Shown here: one piece after another, positions 28,867 through 38,434 of the stretch | How the letters are laid out: every line of letters starts with the position of its first letter | How positions within the stretch are numbered: the first letter of the stretch is position 1 | Assembly: GCA_943788635.1 (NCBI GenBank) | Contig: CALSRA010000019.1 | Location: forward strand, 32,062 to 96,061 | From: an uncultured Alphaproteobacteria bacterium | Lineage (GTDB): Bacteria > Pseudomonadota > Alphaproteobacteria > UBA8366 > GCA-2717185 | Reading direction: 5' to 3' | DNA length: 64,000 bases | The notes under the pieces: model-generated | What the model was told of the DNA's origin: nothing | Database searches by the model: none | The model's input: the letters and a program-made list of their open reading frames with translations, nothing else | Program-made: the position numbers and the translations under genes

Positions 28867-30276
28867 TCAGACGGAATAGTACATATCGAACTCGACCGGA
28901 TGCGGGGTCATGTCGAGGCGCTGAACGTCTTCCATCTTCAATGCGATATAGGCATCGATCTGGCCGTCGGTCATGACATCGCCCTTCTTCAGGAAGTCGC
29001 GATCGGCGTCCAGGGCTTCCAGAGCCATCTGCAGGGAGCTGGCAACGGTCGGGATATCAGCCAATTCTTCCGGCGGCAGATCATAAAGATCCTTATCCAT
29101 CGGATCGCCCGGGTTGATCTTGTTCTGGATACCGTCGAGTCCGGCCATCAGCATCGCCGTGAACGCGAGATACGGATTGGCTGACGGATCCGGGAAGCGA
29201 ACTTCCACGCGCTTGCCGTTCGGGCTCGCGACATAAGGGATACGGCAGGAGGCCGAACGGTTGCGGGCGGAATACGCCAGCAGTACCGGCGCTTCGAAGC
29301 CCGGGACGAGGCGCTTGTAGCTGTTCGTCGTCGGATTGGTGAAGGCGTTAATCGCGCGGGCGTGTTTCATGATGCCGCCGATATAGTGCAGGCAGGTTTC
29401 CGACAGGTCGGCATACTGCGAGCCGGCGAAGATGTTCTTGCCATCCTTCCAGATCGACTGATGGCAATGCATGCCGGAGCCATTGTCTTCCACGATCGGC
29501 TTGGGCATGAAGGTCGCGGTCTTGCCATAAGAATGCGCGACCATATGGGTCACATATTTATAGATCTGAATTTCGTCCGCGCTGCGGGTCAGCGTGTTGA
29601 AGCGCAGTCCGAGTTCATGCTGCGACGGTGCCACTTCGTGATGATGCTTTTCCATCTTCAGGCCCATTTCGGCCATCACGGTGGTCATTTCGGCACGCAG
29701 GTCATTCGCGGAATCGACCGGCGGTACCGGGAAATAGCCGCCCTTGGCGCGCGGACGGTGGCCGACATTGCCTTCTTCGTAAGCCTTGCCCGTGTTGTAG
29801 GGGCCTTCCTCCGAATCGATGGCGTAGAACATGCTGTGCTGATCTGTATTGAAGCGAACGTCGTCGAAGACGAAGAATTCAGCTTCCGGACCGAAATAAA
29901 TCGTATCGCCAACGCCGGATGTTTTCACATAGGCTTCGGCTCGCCGTGCTGTTGACCGCGGATCCCGGTCATAGGGCTGTCCGGACATTGGTTCGTAGAT
30001 GTCGCAATAGACGATCATCATCGGCTGTGCCGCGAACGGGTCCATGACGGCTGTCGACGCATCAGGAATAAGCGTCATGTCGGATTCATTGATCGCACGC
30101 CAGCCAGCGATGGACGAGCCGTCGAACATGACGCCTTCGGTGAAGGCTTCTTCGGTCATCTCGTGTGCGCACATGCCAAGATGCTGCCACTTGCCGCGTG
30201 GGTCCGTGAAGCGCAAATCGACAAAGGCGACGTCATTTTCCTCGATCATCTTCAAGGCATTTTTAATATCTGACAT
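28867..30276 (-). CDS. glnA: Glutamine synthetase type I (GlnA)
   Basis: Ammonia-assimilating glutamine synthetase, 469 residues, full length. Landmarks: [14 protein letters not shown] and [17 protein letters not shown] in the N-terminal beta-grasp, [14 protein letters not shown] and [16 protein letters not shown] in the active site, [14 protein letters not shown] loop as [16 protein letters not shown], and the adenylylation tyrosine region [10 protein letters not shown] near residue 400, so GlnE control is expected. It is downstream of glnB with 83 bases between, forming the glnBA operon usual in alphaproteobacteria. Confidence 0.96.
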   Translation of the reverse strand: MSDIKNALKMIEENDVAFVDLRFTDPRGKWQHLGMCAHEMTEEAFTEGVMFDGSSIAGWRAINESDMTLIPDASTAVMDPFAAQPMMIVYCDIYEPMSGQPYDRDPRSTARRAEAYVKTSGVGDTIYFGPEAEFFVFDDVRFNTDQHSMFYAIDSEEGPYNTGKAYEEGNVGHRPRAKGGYFPVPPVDSANDLRAEMTTVMAEMGLKMEKHHHEVAPSQHELGLRFNTLTRSADEIQIYKYVTHMVAHSYGKTATFMPKPIVEDNGSGMHCHQSIWKDGKNIFAGSQYADLSETCLHYIGGIMKHARAINAFTNPTTNSYKRLVPGFEAPVLLAYSARNRSASCRIPYVASPNGKRVEVRFPDPSANPYLAFTAMLMAGLDGIQNKINPGDPMDKDLYDLPPEELADIPTVASSLQMALEALDADRDFLKKGDVMTDGQIDAYIALKMEDVQRLDMTPHPVEFDMYYSV

Positions 30277-30359
30277 TCTCGTCTTTCCTATTCCCTTAGT
30301 TCCAGAAATTACGGTTGCTGACTGGTTTCCCGTGTCGTTGGTCGCCTCGGCGCCAGTCC

Positions 30360-30699
<340 letters not shown>

Positions 30700-30770
30700 T
30701 TCCGCGTCGATTCCCTCAATGAAAATTAGGCAGTGAAATACTATCTGCCGCGCGTGACTACATCGTTAAA

Positions 30771-30786
30771 AGCACAGCCTGTGCCA
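30771..30786 (-). promoter_or_regulatory. Sigma-54 promoter for glnBA
   Basis: On the minus strand the sequence reads TGGCACAGGCTGTGCT: GG at -24 and GC at -12 with exact spacing, matching the RpoN consensus TGGCAC-N5-TTGC at all but one core base. It lies about 70 bases before the glnB start. NtrC-activated glnB promoters of this kind are well known in alphaproteobacteria, so nitrogen-limitation induction is expected. Confidence 0.8.
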
Positions 30787-30876
30787 ACTCGGTGTTTTCG
30801 TGAGCAATCTTTGATTTTGACCCAATATTGCCGCTTTTTTTCGTCCCTACCAACTGATTTCTGGCCTGTAGGCGGT

Positions 30877-30900
30877 AAAAACAGCCTAAAAAATAGGCTG
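30877..30900 (-). terminator. Intrinsic terminator of the aminotransferase gene
   Basis: Reading the minus strand, CAGCCTA (30900-30894) pairs with TAGGCTG (30888-30882) around a short T-rich loop, followed by a T-run (30880-30877). It lies 24 bases after the aminotransferase stop. Confidence 0.75.
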
Positions 30901-30923
30901 ATAGTGATTAAATATTAGCCACT

Positions 30924-32100
30924 TCATCGTGCCTGGAGCCATACCCGGATACGCTGCAACGCCTCGCGAATGTTTTCGACGCTGTTGGCATACGAAAATC
31001 TCAGGAAGCCTTCGCCGTATTCGCCAAAGCTGGTACCCGCAACTGTTGCCACGCCGGTTTCGGCCAACAAGCCATCCTGTGCCTGCCGGGCCGTGAGGCC
31101 GGTACCCGTGATATTGGGGAATGCATAGAAGGCACCACCCGGATTGACGCAATTGAAACCGGGAATGTTGTTCAGTTCCTCGACAATGATCTTCCGGCGT
31201 TCGTCAAATGCCTTCACCATTGCATGCACGGCGTCCTGCGGACCGGTCAGCGCCGCCAAACCGGCAAATTGCGTTGGCGCGTTGACGCAGGAATGGCAAT
31301 TGATCGCCAACCGTGTTGCCGGTTCCGCCAGTTCCTTCGGCCAGATCGCGTAGCCCAGGCGCCATCCGGTCATCGCATAGGTCTTGGACCAGCCATCCAA
31401 CAGGATAACCCGGTCCACGGCATTGATTCGTACTTCATCAGGCTGACATGCTGCCGACCGTCGTAAAGCATCTGGCTGTAAATTTCATCGGAGAGGATGA
31501 CGATATCGGGATGCGCTTCCAGCCCGGCGGACCAGTTTGTCCAGTTCGTCCGTATTCAGCACCCCACCGGTCGGATTCGCCGGACTGTTGAGGATTATCA
31601 TTTTGGTGCGGGGCGTGATCAGCGACAGGACTTCGTCGGCGCTGAAGGAAAACTCATTTTCTTCGCGCAGCGGAATGGGGACTGCGCGGGCGCCGGAATA
31701 TTCAATGACAGACCGATAGATCGGAAATCCCGGGTCAGGATACAGGATCTCCACACACCGGCCCCCCGAACATCAGGATGCTGAAGAACATGGTGACCTT
31801 GCCGCCGGGCACGACCACGACATTGTCGGGGTTTATCGCGATACCGTTGCGTTTTTCGAAATCGGCGGCAACGGCTTCGCGCAGTGGCAGGATTCCATTG
31901 GCTGGCGTATAGCCGTGATGCCCGTCTCGCAGGGCCTTGATAGCAGCTTCGACTATATGTTCCGGGGTTTTGAAGTCTGGCTGGCCGATCCCGAGATTAA
32001 TGATACTTTGTCCCTCGGCCTCAAGTTTCGCAGCGCGGGCGAGTACCTCGAACGCGGATTCAGTGCCAAGCCGCCTCATGCCATCGGCCATTTGCAACAT
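30924..32100 (-). CDS. PLP-dependent aminotransferase class I/II (frameshifted)
   Basis: Fold-type I aminotransferase, about 390 residues when joined. The N terminus has NLGIGQPDFKTPEHIVEAA and GYTPANGILPLREAVA; the middle has ILNSPANPTGGVL; the PLP lysine is in LDGWSKTYAMTGWRLGY and the substrate arginine in GFLRFSYANS. Three frame changes occur near 31752, 31520 and 31423, yet all catalytic segments remain, so these are probably sequence errors. The relatives include aspartate, alanine and broad-range aminotransferases, so the specificity is open. ATG 32100 is the likely start. The terminator at 30877-30900 follows. Confidence 0.85.
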
Positions 32101-32197
32101 CACGGATTTCCCTGTCGATTAAAAAAGGTGCAGACTCATGCGCGACGCGCGCGGATTTGTCCAGTATCGGCCCGCATAACGACATGTGCAACGATGC

Positions 32198-32226
32198 TTG
32201 ACGCGCGGTTGGCGGGGGACTAAATC
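32198..32226 (+). promoter_or_regulatory. Sigma-70-type promoter of tRNA-His
   Basis: TTGACG (32198-32203) and TAAATC (32221-32226) are separated by 17 bases and lie 14 bases before the tRNA. The GC-rich stretch between -10 and the start resembles a stringent discriminator. Confidence 0.65.
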
Positions 32227-32239
32227 AGGGCCCCATTGT

Positions 32240-32317
32240 GGTGGCTGTAGCTCAGTCGGTTAGAGCGCTAGATTGTGGATCTAGAGGTCGTGGGTTCAAT
32301 TCCCATCAGCCACCCCA
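32240..32317 (+). tRNA. tRNA-His (anticodon GTG)
   Basis: A complete cloverleaf: acceptor GTGGCTG (32241-32247) with CAGCCAC (32307-32313), D-arm with AGCTCAG, anticodon stem CTAGA/TCTAG around loop TTGTGGA (anticodon GTG), T-loop TTCAATT. The extra G at position -1 (32240) opposite C73 (32314) is the identity element special to histidine tRNA. CCA is encoded (32315-32317). Confidence 0.97.
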
Positions 32318-33290
32318 GCGAATCTCCATTCCATACAGACTTCCCTGCTCGAGTTTTTGATGCGCGCGCGTCAATTCCTTCGCATTACGGTGCAAATGAC
32401 GAGCGTTGGTGATCTGACGTCCAGCACTCTAGCGGCAAGCAGCAGCGATGGCGGCACCGCCAGTCGAATGATAAGCTGTGGCACCAATTCATCCGGAAGT
32501 ATCGTAGCGCCAATGAGCAAGAAATTTGTCAATACAGTCCTGCTGCTGATTTCGACCTTTGTCAGTCTGGAAATCGTAAGTGCCGCATATTTTGGCGTTG
32601 TGAATGGCGAATTTTATTACACCCGTGGCGAAACAGAAGACATTCTGTCTGCGGATGGCAATGTGAATGCGACAAATGATTTCAACACAAAGTTTGGTTT
32701 GCCCGGTCTCAGAATCCATCCTCTGTTGGGATGGGTCAGTGCGGACAGTGCCCCTGGTTACAACAGGGAAGGCTTCTTTTCGCCGGTTGAATACCCGTCA
32801 CCGGCGTCGCCGGAAAAATTCGTCATTGGTGTATTCCGGCGAGTCGGTTGCCTTTAACTTCTGGAACTGGAGTACCCAATCCGGGGCGGTGGCGAAACAT
32901 CTCAGCAAGCGCGTGCCCGCGCTTGCTGAGAAAGAAATCGTAATACTCAATTTTGCGAAAGAAGGGTACCGAACACCTCAAAACGTGAACGCGCTCAGCT
33001 ATTTTTTGCTCAGTGGCCAGAAATTCGATCTTGTGGTCAATATCGGTGGATATAACGAAGTCACTGGTGTTTGGTAGACCCTGCAGCAGGGAGTCAATCC
33101 GGCTTTCCCGACGACGAGCCTGATCTTGGCAATGGCGTCGCTGACATCGGCGGACAGGTTGAGCCGGGATGTCGTGGCTGTATATCAAGGGAAATATATG
33201 CGCGCTGACGCAAGAATGTGTTCGCTGGCAATGTGCTGGCTCTACCATGAAACTTACGGTGCATATCTTGAATCCACGGCTGCCGGGGCT

Positions 33291-33294
33291 CTCA
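33291..33294. repeat. Target-site duplication, left copy (CTCA)
   Basis: CTCA here and at 34229-34232 flank the IS. Joining the flanks at one copy restores the host reading frame, which supports these exact borders. Confidence 0.7.
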
Positions 33295-34228
33295 GAGTCT
33301 GACTCGAAATGATATCCATGTTTTCATGCTCTTTCCAATCGTCGGGCGAGCAGTTGAATGCTGGCGATCAGGAGCCCATGCCTCCGCGCTTTCGATGGTT
33401 TCCCTCGAAATCTTTGGCGAGACGGCGGTTACGACCGAGCCAAGCGAAGGTGCGCTCAACCACCCAGCGGCGGGGCAACAATACGAACCCCTTGGCGGCG
33501 TCGGAGCGCTTGACGATCTGCACGGTCCACTTCCCAAGTTTGGCCAGCGCGTCGCGCAACTTCGGTCCCGCGTAACCACCATCGGCGAAAACATGGCGCA
33601 ACCGGGGAAAGGCGTGGCGTATCGACGCCAACAGCGCGGGCGCGCCGTCGCGATCCTGGATATCGGCGGCGTGAACCATGACGGCGACCAGAAAGCCGCC
33701 TGTGTCGGTCACGATATGACGCTTGCGCCCTTTGACCTTCTTTCCCGCGTCATAGCCCCGAACACCGCCGCTTTCCGTGGTTTTCACCGTCTGGCTGTCG
33801 ATCACCCCGGCGGTCGGGCTGGTCGTGCGCCCAGAGGTTTCCCGCATCGACATCACCAGTTGGCGATTGATGACGTGCAAGGTTCCATCCGAGCGCCAAG
33901 CGTAAAAATATCGCTGGATCGTACTGCGTGGCGGAAATTCCCGGGGCACCATGCGCCATTGGCAACCGGTGCGCGCCACATAAAAAATCCCATTCACCAC
34001 TTCTCGAAAATCCGTGGTTCGCGGGCGGCCTAATCGACGCGGCGGGGACAATAATGGCGAAATCAAACGCCACTCCTTATCCGTCAGGTCGCTTGCGTAA
34101 CGAAGGCTCGACCGATCAAACTGCGGGCGGGTGATCTCAGTCCACATGTTGTGTCTCCTCATTTGCTTCAACACAAACGAGAGAATCACAACTTACTGAA
34201 ATCACTCAACTCATTTCGGGCCGGGACA
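33295..34228 (-). mobile_element. IS5-family insertion sequence (IS427-like)
   Basis: A 934-base element with one transposase gene. The ends read GAGTCTGACTCGAAATGA on the left and, reverse-complemented, TGTCCCGGCCCGAAATGA on the right: an imperfect 18-base inverted repeat with the inner part G-R-C-Y-CGAAATGA conserved. A four-base CTCA direct repeat flanks it. The element looks intact, so the insertion may be recent. Confidence 0.88.
33368..34147 (-). CDS. IS5-family DDE transposase
   Basis: A 259-residue transposase, complete. The N-terminal DNA-binding region has LTDKEWRLISPLL and GRPRTTDFREVVNGIFYV, typical of the IS427 group. Catalytic residues are in GVIDSQTVKTTESGG (first D), HVFADGGYAG (second D) and WVVERTFAWLGRNRRLAKD (E). 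ATG 34147 follows GAGGAGA. Unlike its neighbours it has no frame error. Confidence 0.93.
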   Translation of the reverse strand: MWTEITRPQFDRSSLRYASDLTDKEWRLISPLLSPPRRLGRPRTTDFREVVNGIFYVARTGCQWRMVPREFPPRSTIQRYFYAWRSDGTLHVINRQLVMSMRETSGRTTSPTAGVIDSQTVKTTESGGVRGYDAGKKVKGRKRHIVTDTGGFLVAVMVHAADIQDRDGAPALLASIRHAFPRLRHVFADGGYAGPKLRDALAKLGKWTVQIVKRSDAAKGFVLLPRRWVVERTFAWLGRNRRLAKDFEGNHRKRGGMGS

Positions 34229-34232
34229 CTCA
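34229..34232. repeat. Target-site duplication, right copy (CTCA)
   Basis: Second copy of the CTCA duplicated on insertion of the IS; see the left copy at 33291-33294. Confidence 0.7.
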
Positions 34233-34713
34233 CGAAGACGACGGGATATGACCAGGAAAACAATGTTGTATTCGTCCCCACAGGTACTGCGAAAGCAAGG
34301 CAATTACGAATTCGAAGGCTTTTTCAGCACTTTCTGGGAACAGTCCGTGCGGATGATGCACGGGCTGTCGGAAACCGGTGGTGCCAGGTTCCTTCATATC
34401 ATTCAGCCAAATCAGTATGTTGAGACAGGTCGGGAGTTTTCTGCCGAAGAGCGCACCATCGCTTTTACCAATGACCCTGGTCATCGGAAGCTCGTCAAAT
34501 CCGGGTACGGCGTGATGACTGCGACCGCGCCAAAATTGCGCGACGCCGGCATCCCGTGTTGTTTCCGCTGTTAACGTATTCGATGCGACGCCTGAACCTG
34601 TTTATCGGGACAATTGTTGCCATTTCAACGAAGCCGGGGAAGCGGTGTTCGCGGGTTTCGTGGCACGAGAAATTGCCAAAATCTATGACTCTGAAGAAAA
34701 GCCAGCCAACTGA

Positions 34714-35022
34714 GTGACGATGATTTTTAATGACTTGTCAGATGGTTAGGTAATGGCGCTATAGATGACAGCGCGTTTGCGGCTGTATCGATGACCGGTA
34801 GATCATTGCCTCAGTTTTGTTGCGGTACGGCTCAGGCAGCCGAGATGCCACTGGTCTGGCAATGAAAAGTCCTGCAATCAAAGATAATGATTTTGAAGTA
34901 AATTTTTCCATTCTGAAGCGTGCCGCGTTTCTTAACGGTTAAGTAAAACCGGGACGATATACCGAATGATGCTGGCATCGAACCGGCAGTTGGATATCGA
35001 AGGAACAGGACGTCCGCGCATC
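34714..35022. other. Intergenic region without recognised gene
   Basis: About 310 bases between the SGNH pseudogene and the next gene. Mildly AT-rich near its right end. I see no gene, RNA or clear terminator. Confidence 0.45.
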
Positions 35023-35424
35023 ATGAACCAGAGCTTGTACGAATCATATCAGGCCATGGCGCGGGGCACGACCGTCAATAGTGTCACGCTTCTTGCGACG
35101 GATTATCTGAACCATTTCAACGAAGCGGTCATGCTTTTGGAAATCGTTCCGGACATGCCGGATATGCTGGATGACGTAAAAGACTGGCAGCCCAAATCCT
35201 ACGCAGACCATTTTCGTGACAGCCAGTTCAAACTCCGAGACCTTGCGATTGAAGCTTATGAAGTGTCGCCGCCGGAGTACCGCAAGCCTTTTGATGCCGT
35301 AATTGCCAAGCTCAATCGTATGATTGCTGACGCCATAGATTCTGTTGGCGTAAGTATATGTGGCACGAATGAGGAGCAACTGCGTGATACCCGTCGGCAA
35401 TATAACCGTTGCGTTGCGTACTGA
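35023..35424 (+). CDS. Helical protein of unknown function
   Basis: A 133-residue protein starting at ATG 35023 (MNQSLYESYQAMARG). An upstream in-frame ATG at 34966 is possible but adds a sequence of no pattern. It is rich in predicted helix: LLATDYLNHFNEAVMLLEIV, DMPDMLDDVKDWQPKSYADHF, RDLAIEAYEVSPPEYRKPF. No signal peptide, membrane segment or cofactor motif is visible. It overlaps the next gene by 41 bases, which suggests the two are translated together. I cannot assign a function. Confidence 0.7.
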   Translation: MNQSLYESYQAMARGTTVNSVTLLATDYLNHFNEAVMLLEIVPDMPDMLDDVKDWQPKSYADHFRDSQFKLRDLAIEAYEVSPPEYRKPFDAVIAKLNRMIADAIDSVGVSICGTNEEQLRDTRRQYNRCVAY

Positions 35425-35719
35425 AATTGACCGGGCTGGCGCCATTATCAATGGCAGCGCGGAGCGGATTGATCAGGATGCTGTTGACGCCATTTTCGAC
35501 GATCCGCCTGCCGTGAGCACGGAGATGGTGGAGTCGGAAGGTGTCGTCATACCGGACAATCCGTTGCGGACGACCCAACCCGGCTACTCATTTGCGTCGA
35601 TTTTGCCTGACATGGTGGTCCCTTACGAAATCGCGATTGCGTTTTCGCGCAGCATTGCGGAAGTGCTTGCCGTGGCGCGGGAAGGTGCGTTGAGCAATGA
35701 GTGTATGGAAATCGAATAA
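35384..35719 (+). CDS. Protein of unknown function, coupled to the preceding gene
   Basis: A 111-residue protein starting at GTG 35384, with AGGAG ten bases upstream inside the preceding gene. Sequence features: an N-terminal NITVALRTEIDRAGAIINGSAERIDQDAVDAIFD, an acidic centre and a hydrophobic C-terminal part, VVPYEIAIAFSRSIAEVLAVA. An alternative view is that it is the frameshifted C terminus of the preceding gene, but the Shine-Dalgarno and start argue for a separate, overlapping gene. Function unknown. Confidence 0.55.
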   Translation: MIPVGNITVALRTEIDRAGAIINGSAERIDQDAVDAIFDDPPAVSTEMVESEGVVIPDNPLRTTQPGYSFASILPDMVVPYEIAIAFSRSIAEVLAVAREGALSNECMEIE

Positions 35720-35830
35720 TAATAAAATTTTATGTTTATTAAGTACTTATTAAGTAAAAACGTTTGTTTATTTATTGTAAATAAATAAACATTGAGTATT
35801 TGAATTTATTTAATTACGGTGAGTCGATTT
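35720..35830. other. AT-rich intergenic island
   Basis: About 110 bases of nearly pure A/T between the unknown gene pair and the TadE gene, containing a large AT palindrome (see the repeat at 35765-35791) and the smaller palindrome TAAGTACTTA. Probably promoter and nucleoid-protein binding sequence. Confidence 0.6.
35765..35791. repeat. Perfect 12-base AT inverted repeat
   Basis: TGTTTATTTATT (35765-35776) and AATAAATAAACA (35780-35791) are exact reverse complements around GTA. The stem is almost pure A/T, so it is weak as an RNA terminator; as DNA it may be a protein-binding dyad ahead of the Tad genes. Confidence 0.7.
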
Positions 35831-35852
35831 TATTTCATCAAGGCACCGTGCA

Positions 35853-36420
35853 ATGACCGCAATCGCGAAATCTCCATGCCCAGTCGCGTCTGACGAAACG
35901 CGCTCACGTCGTCGGGGGCTGTGGCGCGCGGAAGGGCGGCGGGATGATGATCGAGTTCGCTTTTGTTGCACCTTTCGTGATTCTGCTTCTGGTCGCGACC
36001 ACGGAAGTCGCCGTCACCCTGTTTGTGGGCGCGACCCTGGAAGGGGCCGCAGAGGGCGCGGCACGTCAGATTCGCACCGGCCAAGTACAGGAATCCGATG
36101 ATCCCGTGGTGGCGTTCCAGACCAAGTTCTGTGAAGCAGTGCTCAATCTGATCGATTGCAATGAAGTTATGTTCGATGTCCGCGGGTTCTCTGATTTTGG
36201 CTCTGCCGATATGGCGCTGGAGTTTGATGAGGACGGGCAGCTTGTCGGTGCCCAGTTTTCACCGGGCGACAGCGGCGAGATTACGGTTGTCCGGGTTGTT
36301 TATCGCTGGCGGTATCTGACGCCGCTGGTGTCCGACGTGTTGTCGCCAGATGGGTCAGGTACAGCGTTGTTGATGGCGACAATGGCATTCCAGAATGAAC
36401 CTTATGAGTTGGGCGGATAA
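35853..36420 (+). CDS. TadE-like pilus assembly protein (frameshifted)
   Basis: TadE-family pseudopilin-like protein. The N-terminal basic stretch DETRSRRRGLWRAEGG leads into the prepilin-like helix MMIEFAFVAPFVILLLVATTEVAVTLF with the conserved glutamate (IEFA). The two parts are in different frames: removing one G from the GGG at 35934-35936 joins them. The rest is a short extracytoplasmic domain with VVYRWRYLTPL, typical of TadE. Joined length about 188 residues. It overlaps the next gene by one base. Confidence 0.83.
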
Positions 36421-36954
36421 TGCGCATTTTACCCCGCTATCGCTGCGTGTCTGTGCTGCAACCGTGGCGCCGCCATGACCGAATTTGTCCTGATCGTGCC
36501 GATGAATGGCGCTGATGCTGGCAGGGGCCGTCGAAGTAACGGGATTGTTGCGCCTTGACCGCAAGCTGCAGAACGCGGCCTACGCAACGGCGGATCTGTC
36601 GACACAACGGCCCAACCTGAGCGACACGCGCCTTGCGGATATTTTCGCGGCGGCTGATCTGGTTATCCAGCCCTATATCGACCAGGACCTTTCGATTGGT
36701 ATTTCGAGCGTTGTGTTTGACCCCGATGACGGAAGCGCATCGGTATGACTGGTCAGAAAGTTTGCGTGGCGGCACCGTTCCGGATGCAACGGAGAAGGCG
36801 GTTGGTATGGGGCCGCCCGGGGACAGCGTCCGTCGTCGTCCGGGCGAGCTATACCTAAAAGCCGGTGTTCGGGACGTTTGTACTCGGCGAAATCGCCCTG
36901 GAGGAAATTGCCTTTGCGCGTCCGCGGCGAAGTTCTTCGATTGCACGTGAATAG
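36420..36954 (+). pseudogene. Second TadE-like gene, multiply disrupted
   Basis: Paralogous TadE-type gene. Fragments in order: MRILPRYRCVSVL, then RGAAMTEFVLIVP, MALMLAGAVEVTGLLRLDRKLQ and AAYATADLS, DWSESLRGGTVP, and finally KPVFGTFVLGEIALEEIAFA with the family ending in a proline-arginine motif (RPRRSSS). They lie in different frames with shifts near 36455-36470, 36510, 36745 and 36830, and an in-frame TAA at 36856-36858 where the family has tyrosine (YTYKP). A stop produced by substitution is not a homopolymer error, so real decay is possible, although poor local sequence could also explain it. Confidence 0.65.
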
Positions 36955-36969
36955 CGGGAGAGTGAATTG

Positions 36970-38346
36970 ATGCGTTTCATGACACAGATCCGGCAGTGGA
37001 TGCGGGGTTTCTCCGGCGACTTGCTGCGGCGTCAATGCGGCAGCGTGCTCGTTCTCTGGGCATTCGCGGCGGTGCCGGTTGTGATCGGTGTTGGCACGGT
37101 TGTCGATATTTCCCGTGCCTATATGGCGCGCTCACGGCTTGCCTTTGCGTTGGATGCCGCCGGGCTGGCGGCTGGCGCTGCGGGGAATACGGAAGCAGAA
37201 ATCAACGCGATCGCGCAGCAGTTCTTTTTTGCCAATTATGGTCCTGACAATCCGGGCACGCCTACAACCCCTGTGGTCACCGTGGAAGGCGGTGTCATTA
37301 CCGTCAGCGGTTCGGTAACCGCGGAAACGACGATCATGAACCTGGTCGGGCAAGGTGACATCACTGTCGCGGCTTCCGCTGAAATTTTGCGCAAGGGGCT
37401 GGAAGTGGCGCTGATCCTCGACAACACGGGATCGATGCAAGGCAGCAAACTCGAGTCACTGCGCGACGCATCGCAGGATATGGTTGATATCCTGTTTCAG
37501 GTGCCAGAACTGCAGTCAAACCTGAAGGTTGCGATTGTGCCGTATTCGGCGTCGGTCAATCTTGGCGATGCTGGTCTGTCTGTCGCCTCCGGGGTCGTTG
37601 CGGATGATTACGACCCGGCCGATGACGAAAAATGGAAAGGTTGCGTGCTGGGGCGTAGCTACCCCAACGACGTGGTTGATGCGCCGTCAGGTATCGGCAC
37701 CGAATGGCAGCCCTATTTCTGGGACGCCGCGGATGACAATGTCTGGCCGCCGGCAGATACCTCACCGGCGCTGTGCAACAACGGGACGGGGCCGAACCTT
37801 GGGTGTCCGACGCCGGTAACGCCGTTGACGGCCGACAAGGGAGAACTCGATGCGGCGGTTAGTGCCATGGCCTCCTGGTGCCGCGGCGGAACGTTCAGCA
37901 ATGTCGGCATGATCTGGGGTTGGCGCGTATTGTCGCCTGACGCGCCCTATACGGAAGGCTTGCCCTATGAAACACCGGGCTATGACAAGGTCGCGATCCT
38001 GATGACAGATGGCGTCAACGGGTATTTTCGCCCGCCCGGCAGCCCGTTTTCCGCGGATTATGCCGGTTATGGTCGGTTGCATGACGGTCTATTGGGCACA
38101 ACCAGTAAATCCGCTGCGAAAACAGTTCTCAACGAGCGTCTGTCGGAAGTCTGCGAGAACATGAAAGCGGAAGGAATCATTATCTACACCGTTACATTCG
38201 ACCTGAATAACAGTGATACAAAGCAGATATATGAAGACTGCGCGACCGACGATACCAAGTATTTCGACTCCGGCAACGGTTCAGCATTGCAGGAAGCTTT
38301 CCAGGACATTGCCGAACAGTTGATTAATTTGCGGGTCAGCAAATGA
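36970..38346 (+). CDS. TadG-like protein with von Willebrand A domain
   Basis: A 458-residue protein anchored by one N-terminal helix (VLVLWAFAAVPVVIGVGTVV) following a basic region, then the TadG-type segment RSRLAFALDAAGLAAGAA. A VWA domain starts near residue 145 with the MIDAS-like motif LILDNTGSMQGSK; VAIVPYSASVNLG, AILMTDGVNGYF and IIYTVTFDLNNSDT follow in normal VWA order. The C terminus YFDSGNGSALQEAFQDIAEQL is the usual TadG ending. GGGAGAG supports ATG 36970. With the two TadE genes upstream it forms a minor-pilin/adhesin cluster; the secretion ATPase and other Tad genes are not in the window. Confidence 0.9.
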   Translation: MRFMTQIRQWMRGFSGDLLRRQCGSVLVLWAFAAVPVVIGVGTVVDISRAYMARSRLAFALDAAGLAAGAAGNTEAEINAIAQQFFFANYGPDNPGTPTTPVVTVEGGVITVSGSVTAETTIMNLVGQGDITVAASAEILRKGLEVALILDNTGSMQGSKLESLRDASQDMVDILFQVPELQSNLKVAIVPYSASVNLGDAGLSVASGVVADDYDPADDEKWKGCVLGRSYPNDVVDAPSGIGTEWQPYFWDAADDNVWPPADTSPALCNNGTGPNLGCPTPVTPLTADKGELDAAVSAMASWCRGGTFSNVGMIWGWRVLSPDAPYTEGLPYETPGYDKVAILMTDGVNGYFRPPGSPFSADYAGYGRLHDGLLGTTSKSAAKTVLNERLSEVCENMKAEGIIIYTVTFDLNNSDTKQIYEDCATDDTKYFDSGNGSALQEAFQDIAEQLINLRVSK

Positions 38347-38434
38347 TGCGATCAGTGTCTGTTACGCGGGCGTTAACCTTTGATTAACAAACTGCCGATA
38401 CCTTTGCCCTCTAACTATTATTGGGTGAACAATC

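Larger units (their letters stand above)
32513..34713 (+). pseudogene. SGNH-hydrolase-like membrane-anchored protein, split by an IS
   Basis: Remnant of a protein with an N-terminal membrane anchor (FVNTVLLLISTFVSLEIVSA) and a GDSL/SGNH esterase-type domain. Block I is FGESVAFNFW (nucleophile serine), block III is LVVNIGGYNEV, and the catalytic Asp/His pair is in DNCCHFNEAG near the end. Damage: frame change at 32836-32837; an in-frame TAG at 33075-33077 with the frame open on both sides; insertion of an IS5-type element after 33294; further frame changes near 34295 and at 34553-34555. Removing the IS and one CTCA copy restores a continuous frame (GALTKTTGYDQENN). Such proteins often deacylate or acylate surface polysaccharides. 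It is no longer functional. Confidence 0.8.

Noticed and set aside
33075..33077. Stop-codon readthrough or pyrrolysine at the in-frame TAG
   Set aside because: The gene is also cut by an IS and by frame changes and there is no sign of recoding signals; a plain pseudogene fits better.
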